A stretch of DNA of 64,000 nt from contig NZ_BSFQ01000038.1 in the NCBI RefSeq assembly GCF_027922425.1, forward strand, positions 1-64,000, given 5' to 3'. The number at the start of each line of letters is the position of its first letter. The stretch's first letter is position 1. Under the pieces are notes generated by a model. That model was given only the letters and a program-made list of their open reading frames with translations, had not been told where the DNA came from and ran no database searches. The DNA comes from Pseudonocardia halophobica (GTDB lineage: Bacteria > Actinomycetota > Actinomycetes > Mycobacteriales > Pseudonocardiaceae). The translations under genes were made by a program, and so were the position numbers. Shown one piece after another: positions 37,029 to 45,048 of this stretch.

Positions 37029-37289
37029 TTGAGCGGGATCGACAGTGTGCGGGGCAGTTCTGTCAACGGGCTCTCGAACGGGGTCGCCGGCGGGGAGGAC
37101 CGGACCTCGGGGTCGATCCCCGGTCCGCGCACCGCGGCCGACGCCTACCGGGTCTCCGACGACGAGGTGCACCGCGCCCGGCTCGTGGTCGCGGAGAACT
37201 CGCAGGACCCGGACGATCTCCGGCTGCTGCTGGACATGCTCGGCCTGGTGTCCGGCAACCCCGACCTGCCGCCACCGGTCTGCCGCTGA
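37029..37289 (+). CDS. Small hypothetical protein
   Basis: An 86-residue frame starting at TTG 37029 with GAAGGGGAG about 9 nt upstream. The N-terminal half is Gly/Ser-rich; the C-terminal half (DAYRVSDDEVHRARLVVAEN ... LLLDMLGLVSG) is helical and acidic and looks like a real small domain. No known motif. It lies 190 bp before the tRNA cluster. I do not recognise the family. Confidence 0.65.
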   Translation: MSGIDSVRGSSVNGLSNGVAGGEDRTSGSIPGPRTAADAYRVSDDEVHRARLVVAENSQDPDDLRLLLDMLGLVSGNPDLPPPVCR

Positions 37290-37393
37290 AGGTGTACCGC
37301 AGGTCACAAACGCCGCCGACCGGGCCGAACGGGCGCGATCGACGCCCTCGCACGCGGTGTGACCTGCGGAAACACAGTAATAGGGGGGCGATT

Positions 37394-37422
37394 TTGGGCG
37401 GCGTGGGGGCGTGTCATATAGT
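37394..37422 (+). promoter_or_regulatory. Promoter of the tRNA cluster
   Basis: TTGGGC (37394-37399) and TATAGT (37417-37422) are separated by 17 bp, a strong housekeeping sigma-factor promoter. The tRNA-Glu begins 57 bp downstream, and the three tRNAs probably share this transcript. Confidence 0.75.
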
Positions 37423-37478
37423 TTCCTCGCTCCCAACGGACAGCCGTTGGAGGTCGAGGAACACCAGCGGTGATCCGA

Positions 37479-37551
37479 GCCCCCATCGTCTAGCGGCCTA
37501 GGACTCCGCCCTTTCAAGGCGGCAGCGCGGGTTCGAATCCCGTTGGGGGTA
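37479..37551 (+). tRNA. tRNA-Glu (anticodon TTC)
   Basis: A 73-nt cloverleaf. GCCCCCA pairs with TGGGGGT (first pair G-U), the anticodon stem CCGCC/GGCGG encloses a loop with TTC, and the T arm holds GTTCGAATC. CCA is not encoded. First of three adjacent tRNAs. Confidence 0.95.
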
Positions 37552-37570
37552 CGGTAGGTCCATACAGCAA

Positions 37571-37644
37571 GGCCCAGTGGCGCAGTTGGTTAGCGCGTCG
37601 CCCTGTCACGGCGAAGGTCGCGGGTTCGAGTCCCGTCTGGGTCG
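37571..37644 (+). tRNA. tRNA-Asp (anticodon GTC)
   Basis: A 74-nt cloverleaf. GGCCCAG pairs with CTGGGTC, the anticodon loop is CTGTCAC with GTC, and the T arm is GGGTTCGAGTCCC. It follows tRNA-Glu by 19 bp. CCA is not encoded. Confidence 0.95.
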
Positions 37645-37673
37645 CTTCACCATCCGGTTCCCCTCGGAGCCAG

Positions 37674-37747
37674 GGCCAGGTAGCTCAGTTGGTACGAGCG
37701 TCCGCCTGAAAAGCGGAAGGTCGGCGGTTCGACCCCGCCCCTGGCCA
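37674..37747 (+). tRNA. tRNA-Phe (anticodon GAA)
   Basis: A 74-nt cloverleaf. GGCCAGG pairs with CCTGGCC, the anticodon stem TCCGC/GCGGA encloses CTGAAAA with GAA, and the T arm is GGCGGTTCGACCCCGCC. It is the third tRNA of the cluster. A decayed transporter gene lies just beyond it. Confidence 0.95.
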
Positions 37748-37799
37748 CACCTTCTCCCACGGCCCGCGTCCTGCGCGGGCCGTTCGTGTCTGGCCGGCC

Positions 37800-38387
37800 G
37801 CGTGATCTCCTGCAGAACGCGGTCCACGGCCGTCGGCAGTGCGGAGTTGAGCTCCCACAGCACACCACTCCCGCGCGGATCCGTGAGCAACAGGTCCGCC
37901 ACTTCGGTCGGCGGAGCGCGTCAGTGCGGCATGCAGCTCGGTCTCGTCCGGGGCGGTCGGGGTCTCGATCCCGCGGTGGATGAGCAGGGCGTGTTCGAGG
38001 TTGTCCAGTCCACCAGGTGCGGGCCGAGCCGCAGGATCTGCCCGACGATGATCCACGTCGCGACGAGGGCTCCGAGGCTCCACCACGTCAGCCCGACGAA
38101 CGACACGAACAGCACCGCCAGCGTCACCCCGGAGACCGCGCTCAGCACCCGCTGCACTCCGTTGACCAGCGTGCTCGCCGGCGTCGCCTGCATGACGAGC
38201 AGCGCGGTGAGCGCCGCGATCAGCGGGGGCGGGTAGTGCAGCCCGAGCAGCTGGGCCACGAGGAATGCGGCGACCGCCGCCCCGTGAGCCGCCCGGCCCG
38301 GACCAGTGCCGACCGGTCGCGCTCGCGAACGCGGCGCAGCAGGTCGCCGCCGAGTCGCCGCAGCGCCCGCGCCGCGTTCTCCGTCAT
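37800..38387 (-). pseudogene. Decayed FUSC/aromatic acid exporter-type membrane protein gene
   Basis: Pieces of one protein appear in three minus-strand frames. The start MTENAARALRRLGGDLLRR (ATG 38385-38387) leads, after a shift, into a membrane section with AAVAAFLVAQLLGL, YPPPLIAALTALLVM and LVATWIIVGQILRLGPHLV; another frame gives GLDNLEHALLIHRGIETP; a third gives VADLLLTDPRGSGVLWELNSA. These match the N-terminal, middle and C-terminal parts of FUSC-type exporters, but at least three frameshifts and a large internal deletion separate them (intact members are around 350-400 residues). The copy lies next to a tRNA-Phe gene. Confidence 0.7.
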
Positions 38388-38474
38388 CTGCCACCGCCCG
38401 TCCCGGCAGAGCCTGCGGCCGCGGGGGCCACCGGACAAGGCCGTCCGCCCGACCGCCTGAGCCTTGACTGTTTC

Positions 38475-38488
38475 TGAAACCGGTTTCA
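38475..38488. promoter_or_regulatory. LacI-family operator
   Basis: TGAAACCGGTTTCA is a perfect 14-bp palindrome with the central CG typical of LacI-family sites. It lies 38 bp upstream of the LacI-type regulator start and just after a TTGACT -35-like element, so the regulator probably represses itself. Confidence 0.78.
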
Positions 38489-38526
38489 TCATGGGCGAGC
38501 CGGTCGTCGGGAGGGGAGAGGAACGC

Positions 38527-39504
38527 GTGTCGATCCGTGAGGTCGCGACCCGGGCCGGGGTGTCGCCCGCGACCGTGTCCCGCGTCTTCACCCGGCCGGA
38601 CGCGGTCGCCCCGGACACTCGGGACCGGGTCCTCGCCGTCGCGCAGGAGCTGCGCTACACCCCGCATCCCGTCGCCCGCTCGCTCGCCCGGCGCCGCACC
38701 GGGAACCTCGGGATCGTCGTGCCGGACATCGCGAACTCGTTCTCCGCCGTCGTCACCAAGGCCGTGCAGCAGGAGGCCGCCCGCGACGGTTACGCCCTGT
38801 TCGTCTCCGGCTCCGACGAGCGTGCCCAGGACGAGGAGCAGTGGGCGCGGGCGATGGCCCCGCAAGTGGACGGGTTGATGCTCGTCTCCCCGCTGATGTC
38901 GGACGAGGCGCTGCGTGAACTCGCGGACATCCCGCTCGTCCTGTCGAACCGGCTGCTCGATGCGCTGCCCGCCGTCGTCACGGACGCCTCGGATGCCGTG
39001 GGGCATGCCGTCGAGCACCTCCATGCGCTCGGTCACCGCGAGATCGTCTACCTCGCCGGACCGGACGGCTTCGCGAACACCATGCGCCTGCGCGGCTACC
39101 ACGGCGCCTGCCGGCGGTTGGGGGTGCGGCCCCGCGAGCTCGGGCCGTTCAACGCCCGCTTCGCCGACGGCGTCCGGGCCGCGGACCTGGTCCTCGCCAC
39201 CTCCGCGACCGCCGTCGTCGCCTACAACGACGAGGTGGCCGTCGGCGTGCTCAACCGGCTGGCGGACCGCGGCCTGCGGGTGCCGGACGACCTGAGCGTC
39301 GTCGGTGTCGACGACACCTCGCTCGCCGAGATGGTCACTCCCCGGCTGACCACGGTGCGGCTGCCGGCCGCCGAGTCCGGGCGGGTCGGCGTGCGGATCC
39401 TGCTCGACCTGATCGACCGACGGCCCGCTCCGGCGGAGCCCGTGCGCCTCGCGGCGGAGCTGATCGTCCGGTCGAGCACCGGGCCGGTGCGGCACGGTGA
39501 GTGA
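38527..39504 (+). CDS. LacI-family transcriptional regulator
   Basis: A 325-residue repressor. The N-terminal helix-turn-helix and hinge read SIREVATRAGVSPATVSRVF then the RYTPHPVARSLARRRT hinge, followed by a periplasmic-binding-protein-like sugar domain with GIVVPDIANSF and VDDTSLAEM. I chose GTG 38527 with GGGAGGGGAGAGG upstream; the longer frame would cover the operator. The next regulator starts before its stop (8-bp overlap, GTGAGTGA). With the DeoR-type regulator and sugar porter downstream it probably controls uptake of a sugar or polyol. Confidence 0.92.
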   Translation: MSIREVATRAGVSPATVSRVFTRPDAVAPDTRDRVLAVAQELRYTPHPVARSLARRRTGNLGIVVPDIANSFSAVVTKAVQQEAARDGYALFVSGSDERAQDEEQWARAMAPQVDGLMLVSPLMSDEALRELADIPLVLSNRLLDALPAVVTDASDAVGHAVEHLHALGHREIVYLAGPDGFANTMRLRGYHGACRRLGVRPRELGPFNARFADGVRAADLVLATSATAVVAYNDEVAVGVLNRLADRGLRVPDDLSVVGVDDTSLAEMVTPRLTTVRLPAAESGRVGVRILLDLIDRRPAPAEPVRLAAELIVRSSTGPVRHGE

Positions 39505-40282
39505 CCCGGGAGCCCGCCAGGAGGGCGTCGAGCGGCGGTCCTGGATCCTCACCAGGCTGCGCTCCCTGGGCTTCCTCTCGGTCGCCGACCTGGCGCGCGA
39601 GCTCGGCGTCACGCCGATGACCGTGCGTCGTGACCTGCACGCACTCGAGTCCGCCGGGCAGGTGCGGATGGTGCACGGCGGCGCGGCACTCACGCCGGGG
39701 GAGCTGCACACCCCTGCCTTCCCGGAGGACGGCCACAGCGCCGGTCGCTTGCGCGTCGCGGAGCGCGCCGCGACGTCGGTCGACGACGGGGATACGATCG
39801 CCGTCGACGCGGGGCCGACCGCCCTCGCGCTCGCCGGGGCGCTCCGACCGAGCTTCTGTGGATCGCTCATCACGCACTCGATGCCCGTGCTGGCCCTGAT
39901 GGCCGCGCGGCGGTACACCTCGCGCACGGTCGCCCTCGGCGGGGAACTGCTCGGGGATCGGCACGCCTTCGTCGGCCCGGCCACCGAGGCGGCCCTCGAC
40001 CGGCTCCGGGCGCGCACGTTCTTCTTCGCGCCCTCCGCCGTCGACGCCCGTGGAACGTACGCGCACTCGCCCGCCGAGGCGAGCGTGCAGCGCAAGCTGG
40101 CGGGCATCGCGGACGAGGTCGTCCTCGTGGCGACGACGGACGTGTTCGTGGCCTCCGCACCGGCCCGCGTGACGGACCTGGCGCCTCTCCATCGGGTGGT
40201 GACCGACCGGCCCCCGCCGCCGCCGGTCGCGGCCGCATTGCGAGCGGCAAAGGTGCCGCTCGACGTGGTCGGATGCAGTTGA
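39497..40282 (+). CDS. DeoR-family transcriptional regulator
   Basis: A 261-residue regulator. The DeoR helix-turn-helix FLSVADLARELGVTPMTVRRDL (key part LGVTPMTVRRDL) and the VRMVHGGAAL wing are followed by a DeoR sensor domain that binds sugar phosphates (VDAGPTALALAGAL, VALGGELL). GTG 39497 overlaps the LacI-type gene by 8 bp, so the two are translated together. Two regulators of different families in one operon ahead of a transporter is uncommon. The effector is unknown. Confidence 0.9.
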   Translation: MSDPGARQEGVERRSWILTRLRSLGFLSVADLARELGVTPMTVRRDLHALESAGQVRMVHGGAALTPGELHTPAFPEDGHSAGRLRVAERAATSVDDGDTIAVDAGPTALALAGALRPSFCGSLITHSMPVLALMAARRYTSRTVALGGELLGDRHAFVGPATEAALDRLRARTFFFAPSAVDARGTYAHSPAEASVQRKLAGIADEVVLVATTDVFVASAPARVTDLAPLHRVVTDRPPPPPVAAALRAAKVPLDVVGCS

Positions 40283-40311
40283 CCATCCATTCCCGACACA
40301 TTCTCCCGGCG

Positions 40312-40341
40312 TGTTCGCAAAGCGACAAGAATTGTTCGAAC
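40312..40341. promoter_or_regulatory. Possible DeoR operator upstream of the sugar porter
   Basis: TGTTCG occurs at 40312-40317 and 40333-40338, 21 bp apart (two helical turns), and the second copy is part of the palindrome GTTCGAAC (40334-40341). DeoR/IolR-type sites are often spaced direct repeats, so this is a candidate for binding by the neighbouring DeoR protein. Confidence 0.4.
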
Positions 40342-40471
40342 CAGAACGTGGCCTCGTGTTGCGCGGGTCACATTCGCTACTTAGCCTCCTGGTCACGCCG
40401 CCGTCGAGATGATCTCGGCGGGCGTGTCAGATGTTCTGAAGAATGTCGTGAGTCGAGGGGAAGAGACGCCA

Positions 40472-41911
40472 ATGACGGCGAGTCGGTCGGCCACATCGTC
40501 GGGGTCGCACAATAGGTTCCTGATCAAGCTGACGGTAATCTCCACACTCGGCGGCCTGCTCTTCGGCTACGACACCGGCGTGATCTCCGGTGCCCTGCTC
40601 TACATGAAGACGGACCTGCAGCTGACGTCCTTCACCGAGGCACTGGTCGTCAGCTCGCTGCTGTTCCCGGGCGCCGCCTTCGGTGCGCTGCTGGGAGGGC
40701 GGCTGTCGGACAAGCTCGGGCGCAAGGGCAGCCTGCTCGTCTGCGCCGGCCTGTTCCTGGTCGGTGCGCTCGTCTGTGCGCTGGCCCCGAACGTCGCGGT
40801 CATGACGGTCGGCCGCATCCTGCTCGGCTTCGGGGTCGGCGCGGCGGCCGCCACCTGCCCGCTCTACCTGGCCGAGATGGCGCCCGCGGACCGCCGCGGC
40901 CGGATGGTCACGATCAACGAGCTGATGATCGTCACGGGGCAGTTCCTGGCCTTCGCGATGAACGCGCTGCTCGACCACCTGATCAAGGACCCGCACGTGT
41001 GGCGCTGGATGCTCGCCGTCGCGGTCGTCCCGGCCGTCGCCCTGTTCGTGGGCATGTTCTTCCTGCCGGACTCCCCGCGGTGGTACGCGGTGCGCGGCCG
41101 GCTCGAGGAGACGAAGCGTGTCCTCGCGTTGAGCCGGGACGAGGCCGAGGCCGCCGAGGAGTACAACGTCATCGCGGAGCACGCGAAGCGGGACCTCGCC
41201 GAGGACAAGGGCGCGGCGATGCGCGACCTGCGGGCGTTCCCCTGGATGCGGCGGATCCTCTGGATCGGCTGCGGGCTCGCCACCGTGCAGCAGGCGACCG
41301 GCATCAACACGGTGAACTACTACGCACCCACGATCCTCGAGTCGACGGGCCTGGGCGCCAGCGCGTCGCTGGTCCTGACGATCACGGTGGGCGTGGTGGC
41401 GATCATCGGTACGGTCCTCGGGATCATCCTGCTCGGCTACATCAACCGCAGGCCACTGCTGCTCACCGGGTTCAGCGGCGTCGCCATTGGGCACGCGGTG
41501 CTGGGACTGTCGTTCCTGCTGCCCGAGTCCACCGGGCGCAGCTACCTGATCCTCGCCGCGATGCTGATCGTCGTGTTCTTCGTCCAGACCTTCATCGGCA
41601 CGCTCGTCTGGCTCCTGCTGTCGGAGATCTTCCCGATGACGATCCGCGGCTTCGCCATGGGGATCGCGGTGTTCGTGCTGTGGACGGTCAACGCGGCGAT
41701 CTCCTTCGCCTTCCCGCCGCTGGTCGCGGCCCTCGGGGCGAGCGCCACGTTCGGGCTCTTCGCGGTCATCAACGTCGGCTCCATCCTGTTCGTGCAGCGG
41801 TACGCGCCGGAGACCCGCGGCCGGAGCCTGGAGGAGCTGGAGGACCAGCTCCGGCGGAACGACTGGAAGCAGGCGGCGCGGTCCGCGCCGGTCGACGCCC
41901 ACGGATCCTGA
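40472..41911 (+). CDS. Sugar/inositol porter of the MFS sugar transporter family
   Basis: A 479-residue 12-segment transporter for proton-coupled uptake of a sugar or polyol. Family signatures are LLFGYDTGVISGALLY (segment 1), GGRLSDKLGRKGSLL (motif A), GRILLGFGVGAA, PDSPRWYAVRGR, QQATGINTVNYYAPTI (segment 7), and the PETRGRSLEELE end. The residues resemble myo-inositol or xylose porters (IolT/XylE-like). ATG 40472 follows GAGGGGAAG. It is preceded by LacI and DeoR regulators; no catabolic genes adjoin, so the substrate is unknown. Confidence 0.92.
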   Translation: MTASRSATSSGSHNRFLIKLTVISTLGGLLFGYDTGVISGALLYMKTDLQLTSFTEALVVSSLLFPGAAFGALLGGRLSDKLGRKGSLLVCAGLFLVGALVCALAPNVAVMTVGRILLGFGVGAAAATCPLYLAEMAPADRRGRMVTINELMIVTGQFLAFAMNALLDHLIKDPHVWRWMLAVAVVPAVALFVGMFFLPDSPRWYAVRGRLEETKRVLALSRDEAEAAEEYNVIAEHAKRDLAEDKGAAMRDLRAFPWMRRILWIGCGLATVQQATGINTVNYYAPTILESTGLGASASLVLTITVGVVAIIGTVLGIILLGYINRRPLLLTGFSGVAIGHAVLGLSFLLPESTGRSYLILAAMLIVVFFVQTFIGTLVWLLLSEIFPMTIRGFAMGIAVFVLWTVNAAISFAFPPLVAALGASATFGLFAVINVGSILFVQRYAPETRGRSLEELEDQLRRNDWKQAARSAPVDAHGS

Positions 41912-41927
41912 CTCCCCGGCGGACTCG

Positions 41928-41952
41928 CCCGGCCGCCGTTGGGGCGGCCGGG
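41928..41952. terminator. Terminator hairpin after the sugar porter
   Basis: CCCGGCCGCC (41928-41937) pairs perfectly with GGCGGCCGGG (41943-41952) around GTTGG, 17 bp past the porter stop. The rest of 41953-42185 shows no gene. Confidence 0.7.
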
Positions 41953-42185
41953 TGATGTCCGCCCCGGGCGGGTGTTCCCGCGGTACCGGGCGATCCCGTC
42001 GAGCTCGCCGGGGCGGACGCCCGTGCTGCCGGCCCACCCTCGACGGTCAGCTGGTGGCCCTACCGCGGCGGGAGTACGGCGCCCCGTCGATCCGCGACCG
42101 GTGCGGTAGCGCGCGTGCCCGCCCTGGCCCGATTCGCCCGCGCCCCTGCGCTGCCACCCTCGGGACACCGCACCGAGGAGGGGAC

Positions 42186-42713
42186 ATGACGACCGTGACC
42201 GCCCGCCCGCGCGCCGGGCGCGACCCGATGCGCCTGCCCGTGCCGCGCCGGGTTCGCCTGGGCCTGCTCGTGGTGCACATCGTCGCGACGGCGGCGTGGA
42301 TCGGGCTCGACGTCGCCCTCGCGGTCCTGGTCTTCGTGCCGATGCTCGACGCGTCGTGGACCGCGGTCTGCCACCAGGTGCTGCCGCTGCTGTTCTGGCC
42401 CCTGCTCACGACGGCGCTGCTGAGCCTGGTCAGCGGGACCGCTCTGGGGCTCGTCACGCGCTGGGGGCTGGTCCGGCACTGGTGGGTGGCGGTCAAGCTG
42501 GTGATGAACCTGCTGCTCGTGACGCTGATCGTGGTGCTGCTGGGGCCCGGGCTGGCGGACGCCGGGAGGCACGGCCGGGCCCTCGCCGCGGGCCTGCCCG
42601 ACGTCGGCGAGGTCCCGCGGCTGTTCATGCCCCCGAGCGTGTCGATCACCCTGCTGGTCCTGGCCACGGTGCTGTCCGTGTGGAAGCCGCGCGGCCGGGT
42701 CCGGAAGACCTGA
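42186..42713 (+). CDS. Four-helix integral membrane protein
   Basis: A 175-residue protein with four hydrophobic segments (about 26-50, 63-83, 98-118, 148-166), beginning LGLLVVHIVATAAWIGLDVA; an early VVHIVATAAWIG motif with His is like that of DUF2269 or CopD-like membrane proteins. GAGGAGGGGAC lies directly before ATG 42186, so translation is well supported. Its stop abuts the stop of the convergent glycosyltransferase. Function unknown. Confidence 0.8.
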   Translation: MTTVTARPRAGRDPMRLPVPRRVRLGLLVVHIVATAAWIGLDVALAVLVFVPMLDASWTAVCHQVLPLLFWPLLTTALLSLVSGTALGLVTRWGLVRHWWVAVKLVMNLLLVTLIVVLLGPGLADAGRHGRALAAGLPDVGEVPRLFMPPSVSITLLVLATVLSVWKPRGRVRKT

Positions 42714-44273
42714 TCAGCCGACGTGCCGGATCCGCGGCCACAGCGCGGACCAGTTCGCCACCGGGTCCCGGCACACCCACACCGTCCGGCCCTGCTCCTG
42801 GTTGTCGAGGCCCACGCCGTTGTCGATCACCGCGGCCGGCTCCACCGAGGCGAACCACTGCCGCAGGACCGCGGGCCCGTAGCCGACGGCCACGGCGGTG
42901 GTGGCGTCGTCGGGCGGCGGCCCCCAGTCCGCGTAGGAGTTGTGCCCGCTGACCACCGGGATCCCCGGCGCGTACCGCTGCACCGCCCCGGCCTCGCCGT
43001 AGTTGCCGGTCAGCACCACGGTCCCGGGTGGTTGCGCGGCGATCACCCCGGAGACCGTCGAGGTGAGCTCCGGCCATCCCACCGTCTCGCCGACGTCGGC
43101 CACCATCGCCGTGACCGGGGTGTCCTTCAGCTCGGCGACCGGGACGACGGGCAGCATCAGCACGACGTTGGTCAGCGCACTCAGCACGAGGGCACCGCCG
43201 AGCAGGCCGGCCCGCGCGCGCCCGGCCCGCGCCCAGCGCAGGACCGGCGCCGCGCCCGCGGCCAGCAGCACGGGGTAGAGCCCGCAGAGGTAGTACGGCT
43301 TGCCGCCGGTGGCCATGACGAGCACCACCAGCACCGCGTAGGCGACGGGGAAGAGCCGGTACCGCCGGCTGCGCCAGAGCGCCACGAGCCCGGCGACCCA
43401 GACCGGCACGAGCAGCGGCGAGACCAGCACCACCTGGAAGGGGACGACGAGCCACCACGGCTCGCTCGAGGTCGACCCACCGGCCGCGATCGACCTCGAC
43501 AGTGCCAGCTGCGGCCACCCGTGCAGCGCCTGCCACACGAGGTACGGGGTCCACAGCGCGACGGCGAGCAGGCCCGCGCCCCAGAACCACGGATCACGCA
43601 GCGGCCGCCGCGGGCCCGCGACCACCAGACCGACGAGGAGGCCGAACAGCAGGAGGGCCACGAGCACCTTGTTCTGCAGCCCGATGCCCGCGGCGAGCCC
43701 GACGAGGAGCCACCGCGGCCCGCCCGTGGGCAACGCCCGCACCGCGAGCCAGGCGACCACCGCCCAGGCCAGCAGGTCGAACGTGGTGGTCGAGAGCAGG
43801 TGGCCGGTCTGCAGCACGATCGCCGAGACCGCGACGCAACCGGCCGCCAGGACCTGGGCGCCCCGGTGGCCGCCGAACTCGCGGGCCAGCAGGGCGGTGA
43901 CCACCACGAGCAGGCCCATGAACAGGGCAGGTAGTACCCGCAGCCCCACGAGCGAGTCCCCGGCCACCGCCGTGGCCAGCCGCGCGAACAACGGCGTGAG
44001 CGGGCCCTGGTCCACGTAGCCCCAGGCGGGGTGCCGGGCGGCGGCGAGGAAGTAGAGCTCGTCCCGGTGGTAGCCGTAGCCCCCGGCCGCGACCAGCAGG
44101 ACCACCACGAGCAGCGCGGCGATCGCCCGTACGGCGCCTCGGGCGAAGGGCGGGCGCCCGGCTGTGTCCTCGGTCGCACTCGGTGACTGCATCTCGTTCG
44201 CCGGAGGCACCTCCGCCCGGCCGAAGCGCGGCGTTTCGGATTCGGAAGCCGTGCCCGATCGGGGTGCACTCAT
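42714..44273 (-). CDS. GT39-type membrane glycosyltransferase
   Basis: A 519-residue polytopic protein of the PMT_2/ArnT-like family, which transfers a sugar from a polyprenyl-phosphate donor outside the membrane. After a short cytoplasmic tail and first helix, the first extracytoplasmic loop has YGYHRDELYFLAAARHPAWGYVDQGPLTP (key residues DELY and the Asp-Gln-Gly-Pro set) with the acidic catalytic residues. About 10-11 further helices follow, then a C-terminal domain. The acceptor (protein, lipid or cell wall) is unknown. It diverges from the small secreted protein at 44579. Confidence 0.88.
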   Translation of the reverse strand: MSAPRSGTASESETPRFGRAEVPPANEMQSPSATEDTAGRPPFARGAVRAIAALLVVVLLVAAGGYGYHRDELYFLAAARHPAWGYVDQGPLTPLFARLATAVAGDSLVGLRVLPALFMGLLVVVTALLAREFGGHRGAQVLAAGCVAVSAIVLQTGHLLSTTTFDLLAWAVVAWLAVRALPTGGPRWLLVGLAAGIGLQNKVLVALLLFGLLVGLVVAGPRRPLRDPWFWGAGLLAVALWTPYLVWQALHGWPQLALSRSIAAGGSTSSEPWWLVVPFQVVLVSPLLVPVWVAGLVALWRSRRYRLFPVAYAVLVVLVMATGGKPYYLCGLYPVLLAAGAAPVLRWARAGRARAGLLGGALVLSALTNVVLMLPVVPVAELKDTPVTAMVADVGETVGWPELTSTVSGVIAAQPPGTVVLTGNYGEAGAVQRYAPGIPVVSGHNSYADWGPPPDDATTAVAVGYGPAVLRQWFASVEPAAVIDNGVGLDNQEQGRTVWVCRDPVANWSALWPRIRHVG

Positions 44274-44578
44274 CCCCGTGTCGGGAAGCGCTTGTCACGA
44301 AGCGTGACACGGCCAAAGGATATGCGGCCAAACGGGTCATGATTCACTGCAAAGAGTGACAGCCTTCGGAGGGATGAGGTTGACATTCGCGCCGGAGCAT
44401 GCCCGAAGAGAGCAATATCCTTACCGAAAGTAATGCCATACACACGATGGTGGTAAATGGCTCGGTAGTTCGGTCGGGGGCCGGATAGCTTTTCCGTCAT
44501 CAGCGGGGCTCCCCAAGTCACACGCTGAAACACGATGGGTCCATCAACCGGATCCCCGTACGTAACAGGAGAAGCACT
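44274..44578. promoter_or_regulatory. Divergent regulatory region, less GC-rich than its surroundings, with an inverted repeat
   Basis: This 305-bp gap between the glycosyltransferase and a small secreted protein is visibly richer in A/T. TGTCACG (44293-44299) and CGTGACA (44303-44309) make a perfect 7-bp inverted repeat 20 bp from the glycosyltransferase start. CGGCCAAA is repeated directly at about 44310 and 44325. A TTGACA stands at 44380-44385 without a good -10 at normal distance. I saw no match to a riboswitch I know. The ribosome site ACAGGAGAAG precedes GTG 44579. Confidence 0.5.
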
Positions 44579-44920
44579 GTGCTGAAGAAGGCTGGGATCG
44601 TCACCGTCGGCGTCGCTGCGAGCCTCGTTGCGGTGTCCCCGCTCGCGTTCGCCGGTGAGAAGGGCCACGGCCACCACGAGGCCGACAAGGACATCAAGAA
44701 CGTCGGTGTGATCAGCGACGGCGGCTCGTCCGCCAACGGCCTCATCGCCGTGAACGCGCTGAACGACGCCGAGGTCCTCAAGAACGTCAACGTCTGCGGC
44801 GTGGACGTCGACGCGGCCCTCAGCGTGCTGGGCATCCTGGGCGGCCAGGCCGTCAACGACGCCGCCCCGAACAGCACCTCGTGCGACGCCGGCGACGCCA
44901 CGGTCCTCAACCAGGACTGA
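44579..44920 (+). CDS. Small secreted protein
   Basis: A 113-residue exported protein. The signal peptide (MLKKAGIVTVGVAASLVAVS, cleaved after LAFA near residue 25) is followed by a His/Lys/Asp-rich start of the mature chain (GEKGHGHHEADKDIKN) and a region rich in Asn, Val and Gly with two Cys (VCGVDVDA and TSCDAGDA). The repeated V-I/L-N-A pattern recalls small surface proteins of actinobacteria such as rodlins or chaplins, but I see no diagnostic motif. The ribosome site is strong, and a perfect terminator follows at 44951. Probably abundant; role unknown. Confidence 0.8.
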   Translation: MLKKAGIVTVGVAASLVAVSPLAFAGEKGHGHHEADKDIKNVGVISDGGSSANGLIAVNALNDAEVLKNVNVCGVDVDAALSVLGILGGQAVNDAAPNSTSCDAGDATVLNQD

Positions 44921-44950
44921 TTGCGAGACGCTCAGCGTCCAACCGGGGAT

Positions 44951-44985
44951 GACGCACCGGACCCGCTTTCCGGGTCCGGTGCGTC
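44951..44985 (+). terminator. Perfect 15-bp terminator hairpin
   Basis: GACGCACCGGACCCG (44951-44965) pairs with CGGGTCCGGTGCGTC (44971-44985) around CTTTC, 30 bp past the stop of the small secreted protein. Confidence 0.85.
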
Positions 44986-45048
44986 CCTGCGTTCTCGGCC
45001 CCTTTCCCGCCGCGCCCCGAGATTTCTCGTCGGCGCCGCGGAAACGGC

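Noticed and set aside
37674..38470. Integrated element with attachment sites at tRNA-Phe
   Set aside because: No integrase gene and no second copy of the tRNA 3' end was seen; only a decayed exporter gene follows.
44274..44578. c-di-AMP (ydaO-type) riboswitch
   Set aside because: The conserved ydaO segments are not visible in the leader.
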